A DNA stretch of 64,000 nt from Xestospongia muta. Taxonomy: Eukaryota; Porifera; Demospongiae; Haplosclerida; Petrosiidae. The DNA lies in the NCBI GenBank assembly GCA_963693285.1, contig OY848918.1, forward strand, positions 17,192,035 through 17,256,034. The letters are read 5' to 3'. Of this stretch, positions 38,787-50,000 are shown piece by piece; positions within the stretch are counted from its first letter, which is position 1; each line of letters begins with the position of its first letter. The translations under genes were made by a program, and so were the position numbers. Under the pieces are notes generated by a model, which saw nothing but the letters and a program-made list of their open reading frames with translations, ran no database searches and was not told the origin of the DNA.

Positions 38787-39920
38787 GATGATTACATTTA
38801 TTATGTTGTAATCACTAATTCTATTCAGTTATATAATAGCATACTATTACCATTATATATTTTTATATTATAAAAACACTTGAATAACATACTTAGAAAA
38901 CTTAAATCATCAAACAAGCACTACAATGACTGTATGAAAAAGCATTTATGTAATTACAAATCAAGGATAGATGAGATCAGTTATATTACATATCACACAA
39001 AAGTCATGTCTGTCACTAAAGTTCTATCTCATTTAAATCCACTTTTGTGACTGGTAGTAATGAATCATATAAACAATGTTTGTATTACAACATGTAATAT
39101 ACATTGTTCGTTGTACAATACATGTACTAATGGGGTATATACATATTTCTTTCGGTGACACAATAATTTATGTTATAAAGTTATGTAAAATTTAATTTTC
39201 TCTTATTAATTCTTTGTGTTACACTCCACTTGTTATACATGAGGCAATATACTGTTAACTATTAAGTTAATATTTTTATATATTCATTTATTGTTTAATT
39301 TGTTATCACATTGCATTTCCTTGAAAGTATTTAATTAATTCTTGATGTAATCAAAACTCCATTGATGATAGTAAATACAGTTACATACACAGGATTCAAT
39401 AGTTTTAGTTTCGTAAATTGTTTTGGCTATATTGTTGTTTTGATTTTGTAGTGTCTAGGTATCCAACAGATACAACTTATTGATTTTATCTAGTAATTAC
39501 TCATGTAGAGTTTGCTTTAGGATTGTGGTAGGTTTTCAGATATATCAATTTTTATATGCAAGTGATACAGTGACATTAGAAGGAACTAGTGAGAAATTTT
39601 CCTCTAAAAAGCCAATAAAACTCCTAACAAAGCAGTGATGTACCTTTCAATATTTATTATGATGATAGTAAGTGTTAGAATGTTTCTAGGTTATAATGAA
39701 GAACAAATTAGCTCTTTAAATTAAATATGTATATCATTGTCCTGGTATTAATGCTATGCTAATTGGAGTCATTAAGGACACACTATCTCAATTTATTCTA
39801 TACTAATATGAAAGCTAAGAAGATATTGCAAAATGATGGAACTACCAGTAAAACGTAGTTTTTATGAGAATTTTTGCTGAAAATGTAGATAAGTACATAT
39901 GTCATGGCCTGCTTTAAAAC
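38787..39920. repeat. Diverged copy of gene A intron sequence (relic of a third family member)
   Basis: Aligns with 8033-9110 with many substitutions and indels. No ankyrin exon is seen on either side: to the left, where exon 6 should be, is the piggyBac pseudogene. I read it as the remains of an older duplicate. Confidence 0.75.
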
Positions 39921-42894
39921 CATTTGTCAATTATGATAACAGATTGCATTGTAGAAATTTTATATTATCTATGGTGGCACATTATTGGAAACATCCTGTT
40001 TTGTCTACTCTAGATCTGTCTACTAAAACACATGCTATTCTCAATTTCTCTACGAATATTGTAATTAAATAGCACATTAATTTGCCACTGTGTGAATGCA
40101 TACATCTTCTTAAAATAGTTACAAGTGTCTGTCATTTTCTAAAATCACAAACTTTTAAAATTTTATGAGAATACTTGTTACTTAAGGTTTTTCTAAAGAC
40201 AGCATGTGACTTGATGTAATCTTGAAGATCAGAGCTTTTCTCATAATCTAATGGGATAACTATACAGTAACAATCACAGCTTCTCCCTTTTCTGAACTTG
40301 CAATTACACTATTCCAACAACAACAAAATATAACACCAAAAAATTAGCAACAATATAGTTATATGATGAGTTACTGCGAGTAGTTCATATATAGGGATTG
40401 TCTGACCAGAGTCAATGGTGTCTTATTGTAAGACTCAACCATTTGTAGATCTTTGATTCATGAACTGTGTTCTTTGGTTGTCTCTCCTTTAGCTGATACA
40501 ATAACACAAACTATTCAGTCATACCATAATTACAGTAGATGTTGTTGATGAATATGCTGACATTGCAGTACAAGAAGGTTAGTCAATCTATTACTATTGT
40601 TGTCAAGGTTACACTAGATAGGAGAACAGTAGATACAATTGAAAATGAGAAAATTGCTTACTTTTTTAACATTAGATGTGGGTATGATTCCTATAGAAAT
40701 GGTCCTAATACCAGTGCATTCTCTTTTCACCATTACAATTCTACTAGGAGTCAATGTCAACAACTGAATACAGAGGACTCTCTCTTTTTGATAGAGTAGT
40801 AGCACTCACTCTATCCTTCTCCAAAAAAGTGTATCATGTTCCATAACTAAACGAAGTGTAGTAATTGCACGTTATGTGTCTGTTTTGACTTGTACATCAG
40901 TAGGTAATGCTTCATCTAGATCTGTGGGATGCTACTTAGTTTCTCTTACAAAGAGATATGTCTTAATTCATGCATTGCATGAATTAATGAATTAATGCAT
41001 CTTCCACCTTCTATAGTCTCTTCAGTAGCCTCAACAATACCACTGCTCAGTATTGTAAATACCTCTGTGTGATGTGGTGTTCTGAAGTGTCTACTTTACC
41101 TTGAATTATTTTACTTGATTTTTAAATTATCAGTAAATTAAAGTAAAAACAGAAATAGTAAGAAGTTAATGAACTCCAAAGAGTAATTGTAATCTTCGAA
41201 GGAGTAGTCATTGTTAAATATTTATCTATAGAAAGAATGTGGCAATGCTCATCAGAAATGCCACATTTGCTTCTTTCCAAAAATTGAATTATTAAGTATA
41301 TATACTGAAACATTTATATATATACATAAAATACCAAACAATTGGATAAATTTAACAAGCTGTATGAGATCATCTTTGATGACGGTATGCTGGATTGGTG
41401 CTTTCCAGCTATGATTCTTTTGCTGCCAGTAGGCTTTTCATATTTTTTAGCCACTTGTTGAACCAACCTCATTATAGTGAGAATGAAGCATATAATTTTG
41501 TTTATGCTACTTTAGGTTATTGTCAATATCTTTGAGACAGCTGACCTGACAAATCTTAAGAGCTCACACTAATACAACCTGAACTGGTGTGATTGATTAA
41601 ATGTTTGTCACTATAGTAACTTACACACTTACTGCTTTCTTTTTTGTGGCCATAAATTTTACAAACAGTTCTATTTCCAAAATCATACAAAGTATTATAA
41701 TGTCCATAAAACAATTAGTAAAAGTTTTTATACAATCACACGTTTATTTCGTTATTAAATGTTATGTTAGCTGTCCTTCACTACTGTTTGGACTAACGTG
41801 CTATATTCGAAAAAAATGTTAATGACGTTTCTCAAATGAATCAGCTTGCAATGAAATTAATTTCTTAACCAAATAGTCGAATATATGCTTCAAAGATGAT
41901 ATGTTTGATAGATGAGTACAATCAGAATAGAGTATCTCCATGTAGTAAAGTAGACATGTAAACTATTTTATCAGGTCCAAACAAGTTGATTTATTATAAA
42001 CTCTAATAAATGATGAAAGTTAAAATGTAGTATGATATGGTACTTTCAAAGATGTACAGCCAAAGCAGGAAGTCTCCTTGACTGACTTGTCTAACAATTT
42101 ATACAGTACATGTAAAATGAAGTCAATGTGTATACCATACTCCAGTTTTACTATAAGTAATTGATAATTTTTTATCTTATGATTCTGTCCACTTTAAAAA
42201 TACGTGTCAAAAACTCTGTCAAATAAAATAATTGTACAATGTTAACATCATGGTTTCATTGAATCATTTACTAGCTTCAATTTTAAACTACTTTTTAAAA
42301 AAAAGTCAAATAGCTAAATAAAAAAATAATGTGAAAATACACCAAAAACAAAGTATATAGAAAAAATTAATGTTATCACAAAAAGTTTTAGTAAAGAATG
42401 TCTAATAATCATTAATAATGTTACTGATGATAAGGAAAGTAGAATTATCTGTCATCTAAAGGAAAATGTTGTACCAAAGGCTAACCAATTAAAGCTATTT
42501 ATGATATGACTATACAAATTACTTCATATTACAGTTCATGTCCATTACATACAAATACAACTTAGAGCTAATACATGTACTAGTTCCAAGTTGGACTACA
42601 TGGAACATTCTATTCATTGGAGAGAGAATTTCAGTAGCAATTCTAAATAATGTCTTTACCTCAGGTCAGAGTTATATCTCTTTAAGATGTAGGAGGTGTA
42701 GTCCTTTCACCTGTGAAGACAGAAACAAGATAATGACAAAATATATACAAGGTTTGAACACTTCTTCATAACAATTAATTAACAACAATCATTATACTTG
42801 TGGTACGAACATGAGAAAGGATGAAAATGTAACAGTGACCAATTTCATTGAATTCATGGTTTACATTAACTACTGTCAAGTGAACTGCTTACTT

Positions 42895-43003
42895 ATTTTA
42901 AGTTTTTGACGAATATCAAGAGCAAGAACTCTCTTCTGAAGAGGTCCTTCTATGATATCAAGAATATTATCCCATGAAGCAGAAGTTAGTTCATTATCTG
43001 TCA
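42895..43003 (-). CDS. Possible first exon of an unidentified minus-strand gene
   Basis: ATG at 43003 opens MTDNELTSASWDNILDII followed by EGPLQKRVLALDIRQKLKI, ending at a GTAAGC donor at about 42892. The peptide is rich in charged and hydrophobic residues like a helical domain. No convincing following exon was found at lower coordinates, and no family is recognised. It could be a relic. Confidence 0.3.
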
Positions 43004-44473
43004 TAGTTTCTCATTCTTATTGAGTCATGTAACTGAGGATCAACATCATTTTATTGAATTTATGTTAAAGAAGAAAAAAAATTTTGGACTGTTCCTAGAT
43101 CATATATGATGTATTAGCTATTACTTTAGACATGCCAATAAAGGCAATTGATAAGAAAGAAAAAGTTAAATTTCAACAAGATAAGCAATAGTTAATAGTT
43201 ATTTCTATGTATATCAGTGTAAATGGGTAATTTCTTAACTCTACATGGTTTTACTATTGTTTCTTATTAGACCTATCATTATATAATTTGTAAATAGTAA
43301 ACCTGCTGTATTCTTAGTGAACGAAATATACACATATCTATATGTACTTGTTAGGACCTTACTTTGGCCTTGTTGTTGCACACACATTTAGTTTTACATG
43401 AGCACTGTTTGCTGTATATTGATGTGATTGGTTGTAAAATCTAAGAAATAATAAGCACCCATACACAGGATGTAGCAGCATGGTATTCACACTATACACT
43501 ATCTATAGATGTCTAATAGCCAGTTACATACAAGCAGTATATGTAATTAAGTTCATCACTTCCTCATGGACCAACAGTAAACAATATTCTTGATAACAAT
43601 ATCAATTTTATGTCATGTTTGGTCAGTAGTAAACTAACATTTGTTTATTTACATTAGTCTACATTGGTACTGATCAAACAGAATGTAAATAATCACATTT
43701 CCTTTCCTTATTGTTAGAGGAAAGATAACGAAGACGGTAAAACAATTAAAATGTGGCCTATCATGTAAGAAATAATTTCATCAACTATTTTTATAAACCT
43801 CCATGACTAATGTTGTATGACTCTTCTATATGTATTCATTTGTGACCTGATTTGCAAAAGAGACCACTTCCATTAAAACATCTCAAAAACATACAGTTGT
43901 TGTGTACACAACCATACATTTCAATGGACATTTATTATGTTATATCTCAGTTTCAAAGTAATAGATAACTTGAATGCAAAATTTAGTAAACATTCTATTT
44001 TTTAAAATGCCCACAGACATGCAAGTGTTTTTATTTGCTTGTTTTGAAGTGGTCCCTTATTGGATATCAGGCTACATTTATATTTAATTTAAATTACAAA
44101 CAAGAGATCCATATTTTGAAGATAAAATGTGAATTAATATATGGTTAACTTGAAAACTCATAATTGTAGTGGCACCTAATAATTGATTTTGAAGATAATG
44201 TTGTTACATCATAATGTCAGTTCAGTAGTAATCATTCTGTAGATTGATTTATTCATTTTGGAATTATTAGTAGGTTAATTCAAATACATATTCATATTCC
44301 TCTCATTCTTCTGATTCTTATCATATGGTAATTACAAAGTAATTAAACTATTTTAAAGTGTTCCTTTGCATAAGAATTTTTCATAAATTTATATGTTACA
44401 TTAGTTATAAGTATGGATTGATGAGTTGTAAATGTTTAATATGATAAATAAATGGACCTTGCATTAACATTCG

Positions 44474-44536
44474 TAAATAATCTATTTATTATAATTATAT
44501 TATGATAATTATAATTATGATAAAATAGATTATTTA
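44474..44536. repeat. AT-rich near-perfect palindrome (~63 bp)
   Basis: The arms taaataatctatttat and ataaaatagattattta, continued inward by ataattat / ataattat, form a hairpin or cruciform of about 30 bp per arm. No protein-coding or RNA-gene context is visible. Confidence 0.8.
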
Positions 44537-46139
44537 AGGAATTCTTTATTGTCAAGACAATTGTTCAAATTCTATAGTAGATAGGTGAATTACTATAGAA
44601 GTATATAGGTGTTTCTGAAGAACGTCTACAGCGTTAGCTTGGTAGTTATTTAGTAGACTTTGGCTCAATGACAAACTTTGGTAAAAGGTGGAAATTATGT
44701 GTTTGAATTGTGCTGAAAGCTGCACTGGATATTGACGCTAGATGGTGTTCCTTCTGTTACAACTGTTGAAGGTGTGATAGAAATTGATGATTTAGTCTTT
44801 AAAACCATATTCTGTTCACATCACATTTAAAGCTATTTTATTGTATTTAAAGAAAATGTAAATTCAAAATAAACTACATTGAAATATAAGAAGTTAATAT
44901 AGGAATCTGCATGCAATCTAAACTAGTGTATGACAGAAAGCATATATTATACAAAGAATTGGCATAAAGTCATACTTAAGAAAGGAACTAAATACAGTTA
45001 ATAACAACATAGATTAAGGGATCTATACAGAAATAATGTATGATGTCACAATTGTTATACTACAAATCAACAATCTATACTTGTTTAAAATTAATACTAA
45101 AGAATAAAATTTAAAATTATTACTAGATCAAAGACAAAAAGAAAAAGTGAAACAGAAAAGTTATAAAAGTGTTTAACGTCAATTTTTTTAGGAAAAAAAT
45201 TAATGTGCTTATCAGGGTTTGTCTTTCCTAAGAAAAGTTGCTGGTGATATATATTTCTTAGCAAAATAATTTTATTCTAAATGTAAGCTACTCTAACTAC
45301 AAATTGATGTATGTAAATTACTTAGTTCTTTATAGACAAAGCCAGGGCAGAACAAATTGACAGTGTACATCTATCACAGGCTGCAAATTGTTTTCTCAAC
45401 AGTCTATTAATTTTTCACAATTAATGCTGATTGACTTTGCCATCTTAATTCTTCATTCTTTTAATTGATAAAAATCCAGTATTTCACACCAACTACCTTC
45501 AACGTAATCTTAAGCTTGTTTTACAGTCAAAATATTATTACTTGTCCATGTACAATGATAATATTTGCACTTTCTAATATTTCAACTAATTCTCCAACAT
45601 CGATTTAACTAATAATGATCAGCTTTACAATGCCAACTGACATTATAACATTTACATCAATATCAGATAGATCTACATGTCCACTATTATACTATTTGTA
45701 ATAAAAAGGAGTTTTGATTAGCTGCTTTTAAATGACATTAAAAGACTGAAAAAGGTCATTACAATTACCATTAAAGCCTGTAGATTTTACAAGTATGATA
45801 TAACTGAAAGCAGTCAGTAGGACACAAAGCTAGTTTATCGGAGCGTGTGTGTCACCTTTGAAAACTATGAGGCGTCTTTACCTTCTTCAGTATAGTACAT
45901 AACATACAATATCTCTGTTTTGCCATGTCTGTAGATAATATGGTGTCTCATCCAATCTCTGTGATCTTGTTCTGACATTGGTAGAGAATGCAACATTTGG
46001 AGTTGTCTTGTCAGGTCTTGAATAATTTCATGACTAAACTCTTAGTGAATCATTGTTTTTGTTTCTTTTCATGTTTGCTTAGATATAATGTAAGTATTTA
46101 CAATAGATATATCTAATAACCAGAAAAATATACTTTACC

Positions 46140-46526
46140 AATGATATACCAAACAAAACATTCGTTACTGTAGTAGACACATCATCTCCTTTATTTTCCT
46201 CCCCTCTAATTTATTCTCATCCCAAATTTCTACATTCAAAGTTGATGTAGAATTACTACAGTTAGATCTGCTGTCAGAATATTCTTCATTGACTTTCATG
46301 TTATCTGACAGAATATAATTATTATCATGTTGAGATGATTCCTCGACTTCTTCACCACTTGTAGCTATGTCAAAACTTGTATCTAAATTTTTTGTTGAAT
46401 TGATGTTCACTACATTTTCTTGTGATTGTTCATTACTTAAATCAATACCTAGTCTATTACCAGGATATACAGCTCCAAATCTGTCGTATAAGTGTTCATA
46501 AAAAGATGTAGGAGCAAGCTCCTCTG
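46140..46526 (-). pseudogene. Unidentified acidic Ser/Asn-rich coding exon or relic
   Basis: Behind a pyrimidine-rich acceptor (ttttttttgtccag, minus strand) is an open frame of ~128 codons. It begins with ELAPTSFYEHLYDRFG and continues into a Glu/Asp/Ser/Asn-rich stretch (SGEEVEESSQHDNNY), ending at TAA near 46171. Such a tail resembles a disordered terminus of a transposase or nuclear protein, but no domain is recognisable. The T2 element starts only 60 bp to the right, so the upstream part of this gene may have been separated by the insertion. Confidence 0.3.
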
Positions 46527-46588
46527 GACAAAAAAAATCTACGCTTGTTAGATATTAGAACAAGACTATTCTAATTAAAAAATAATTA

Positions 46589-46972
46589 GAGTAACAGACC
46601 AATAGTCGTACGGACCGATATTCGGACGTTTATATCTACTAAATGGTAAATGCTATAAAGCTGATTCTGCAGACACTGGTAGGTGCTTACGTGTACTACT
46701 GGTGTACAAAATATTAGCTTGCAAAAATACAGTATACAAGTGCTGCAGCTCGAAGATCAACATTGTACGAATACCGCGGTTTTCGTACAGTTGAACCAGT
46801 GTTCGGACATCTACCTGGGAAATAGCTGGGAATTGGAGACAAGCAATGAAACGTGAGATTCTAGTTCATCAATGATTCCTCTTTCAAACCTCCAAGCCGG
46901 AGCCCTGCACTTCTTGTATGACCGCGATTACAAGTGTGAGAGTGCAAGTGGGTCACGTGACCAGTATTCGGA
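46589..46972 (+). repeat. T2 left terminal inverted repeat
   Basis: Pairs with 54039-54431. It contains cggaccg, ttcggacg, tgttcggac and attcggat motifs, and a CACGTG site (tcacgtgacc) at the inner end. T2 transcription presumably starts in or just after it: an acceptor (tttatttacag) lies at 47066, suggesting a 5' untranslated intron. Confidence 0.92.
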
Positions 46973-47071
46973 TGCACGTGGAAGATAGAAACTCATACAA
47001 TTTAAGGTAGCCTGTAGCCTGGTTGACTGGTTCAGTCTGGTTGACTTGTTTTTCTTTATTTACAGATCTAG

Positions 47072-50000
47072 ATGTATTCTCACCCACCCATTTCAAGAAG
47101 AGTCGTAAAAGCCGCGCATAGGTCTACTTCGAGTAAGGAAACCTCATCCTGCTCTTTGCCACGGCGTGGTACTACATACAGGAGATGGAACAGCGAGAGT
47201 ATAGAAAAAGCAGTTAAGGAAGTCGAGTTGGGAATGCCAATCAGACAAGCTTGTGAAATCTTCTCAGTCCCAAAATCTTCACTCCATGATAGAGTGAGTG
47301 GCAAAGTTGATTGTAAGGCAAGATCAGGTCCAACCCCTTATTTAAGTTTTGAAGAAGAGGAATTAGCGAGTTTCTTAATCCAAACTGCTAAGATTGGGTA
47401 TCTGCATACCAAGAAACAAGTACTGGCTTTAGTTCAAAGAATTGTTGAGGGAAAGGGAATTGAAACAACACTATCAAATGGATGGTGGGAGAGATTTCTG
47501 GGAAGACATCCCAAATTAACTCTGAAGATGGCTGTACCGTTATCTTATGGAAGGGCAATTGCAACCAATCCAGATGTACTCAATCGTTACTTTGATATGC
47601 TTGAGGAAACTTTAGAAACCAATGGCATACTTGATGATCCTTCTCGCATTTTCAACTGCAACGAAACTGGGCTTCCACTTAGCCCAAAATGTTTAAAGAT
47701 AGTGGACAAGATAGGTTCTAGAAATCCTAGCCACATAATTGGAAATACTAAAGCACAAATAACTGCTTTGGCTTGCTCGTGTGCAGCTGGTTACGTTATA
47801 CCTCCCTTCATCATTTTTAACAGAAAATCTTTAAGTCAGGAGTTAACTAGAGGAGAAATCCCTGGGACACTCTACGGCCTGTCTGACAGTGGGTGGATGT
47901 CAAGGCATCTCTTTTTCCATTGGTTCACAAAGCATTTCCTACTATATGCCCCACAAGTTCGCCCACTGCTTCTACTACTGGATGGGCACTCTACTCACTA
48001 TTGTCATGATACTATCAATATGGCTGCTCAAAATCAAGTTATTATTTTCACCCTCCCACCTCATACAACACATGTGATGCAGCCACTGGACAGAGGATGC
48101 TTTGCACCATTAAAAGTATCATGGAGACAGATTTGTCACCAATTCATTGCTAAAAACCCTGGAAAGACAGTATCTCAGTATGACTTTTGTCAACTTTTCT
48201 CTCAGGCTTGGTCGAAAGCTTTTTCAATAGAAAACATCGTATCAAGTTTTAGAGTCACTGGAGTGTACTCACTTGATCGGTCAGTTACTAAAGCACATGT
48301 GTTGCAGCCAAATGATAATGAAGACTTTGCTCTATTCAAACCCAAAGCTCTTGCTCAAAAAACAGGCCTAGCTTATATTCCATTATATAGCCCTGCTCTT
48401 GGACGTTCAAAGTCCCATTGTCAAGCTGTTACTAGTACTCCACGTTGGTCAATGGATGATCATGAGCTCCTCAGCAATGGAACGTTTCTTAGTTCAGATA
48501 GATCTATGGTCTTGGAAAGGTCGTTGTCTGATCCAGACTTGCACGAGAGATCTTTTCGAGAAGGTTCGTTACCAACTCGATCTGCATCAACTATTGGCAA
48601 TTTTTTAGTTCCTGCATTTTTACCACCAAGTAAAGCCACTACAAAATCTGCAGGAAAAGTTCTTACCAGCCGTCATCATCTCCAATTTCTGTGGGAACGA
48701 CAGAGACAGAAAGAAATAGAAGCTCTACAAAAGGATGAGCGGAAAAGAGTTAGAGAAGATAAGGCAAAAGCCAAAAGAGAACAGTCCCAAACAAAGAGAA
48801 GTGGAAGGAATAAGAAGAAAGGTGTGTCAAATTAAAATTAATGTACGTTTATTGTTTAGTTGTAGTAGGGTTCTCCAAGTCTGAGGCTGATGATTTAGAA
48901 ATGGCATTTCCAAGACAAACCAGGAATAAGAAGAAAGGTGTGTCAAATTAAAATTACTGTACCTTTATTGTTTAGTTGTAGTAGGGTTCTCCAAGTCTGA
49001 GGCTGATGATTTAGAAATGGCACTTCCAAGACAAACCAGGAATAAGAAGAAAGGTGTGTCAAATTAAAATTACTGTACCTTTATTGTTTAGTTGTAGTAG
49101 GGTTCTCCAAGTCTGAGGCTGATGATTTAGAAATGACATTTCCAAGACAAACCAGGAATAAGAAGAAAGGTGTGTCAAATAAAAATTACTGTACCTTTAT
49201 TGTTTAGTTGTAGGAGAGTTGTCTTAGTCTGAGGCTGATAATTTAGAAATGGCACTTCCAAGACAAACCAGGAATAAGAAGAAAGGTGTGTCAAATTAAA
49301 ATTATTGTACCTTTATTGTTTAGTTGTAGGAGAATTCTCCAAGTCTGAGGCTGATGATTTAGAAATGGCAATTCCAAGACAAACCAGGAATAAGAAGAAA
49401 GGTGTGTCAAATTAAAATTACTGTACCTTTATTGTTTAGTTGTAGTAGGGTTCTCCAAGTCTGAGGCTAATCATTTAGAGATGGCACTTCTAAGACAAAC
49501 CAGGAATAAGAAGAAAGGTGTGTCAAATTAAAATTACTTTACCTTTTTTGTTTAGTTGTAGGAGAATTCTCCAAGTCTGAGGCTGATAATTTAGAAATGG
49601 CACTTCCAAGACAAACCAGGAATAAGAAGAAAGGTGTGTCAAATTAAAATTAATGTACCTTTATTGTTTAGTTGTAGGAGAATTCTCCAAGTCTGAGGCT
49701 AATGATTTAGAGATGGCACTTCCAAGACAAACCAGGAATAAGAAGAAAGGTGTGTCAAATAAAAATTACTGTACCTTTATTGTTTAGTTGTAGTAGGGTT
49801 CTCCAAGTCTGAGGCTGATGATTTAGAGATGGCACTTCTAAGACAAACCAGGAATAAGAAGAAAGGTGTGTCAAATTAAAATTACTGTACCTTTATTGTT
49901 TAGTTGTAGTAGGGTTCTCCAAGTCTGAGGCTGATGATTTAGAAATGGCACTTCCAAGACAAACCAGGAATAAGAAGAAAGGTGTGTCAAATTAAAATTA

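Larger units (their letters stand above)
39921..46139. other. Mostly gene-free sequence with weak coding-like patches
   Basis: Apart from the 42.9-kb exon candidate and the 44.5-kb palindrome, short protein-like frames occur at 40545-40590 (plus, DVVDEYADIAVQE before a GTTAGT donor) and 40975-41070 (minus, EATEETIEGGRCINSL). They are not connected by consistent splicing and match no family I recognise; probably decayed transposons or gene relics. Confidence 0.35.

Noticed and set aside
40539..40805. Overlapping 86-codon plus and 63-codon minus frames
   Set aside because: No domain and no matching splice partners; too weak to call.
47080..47304. Antisense frame over T2 exon 1
   Set aside because: Shadow of the transposase frame.
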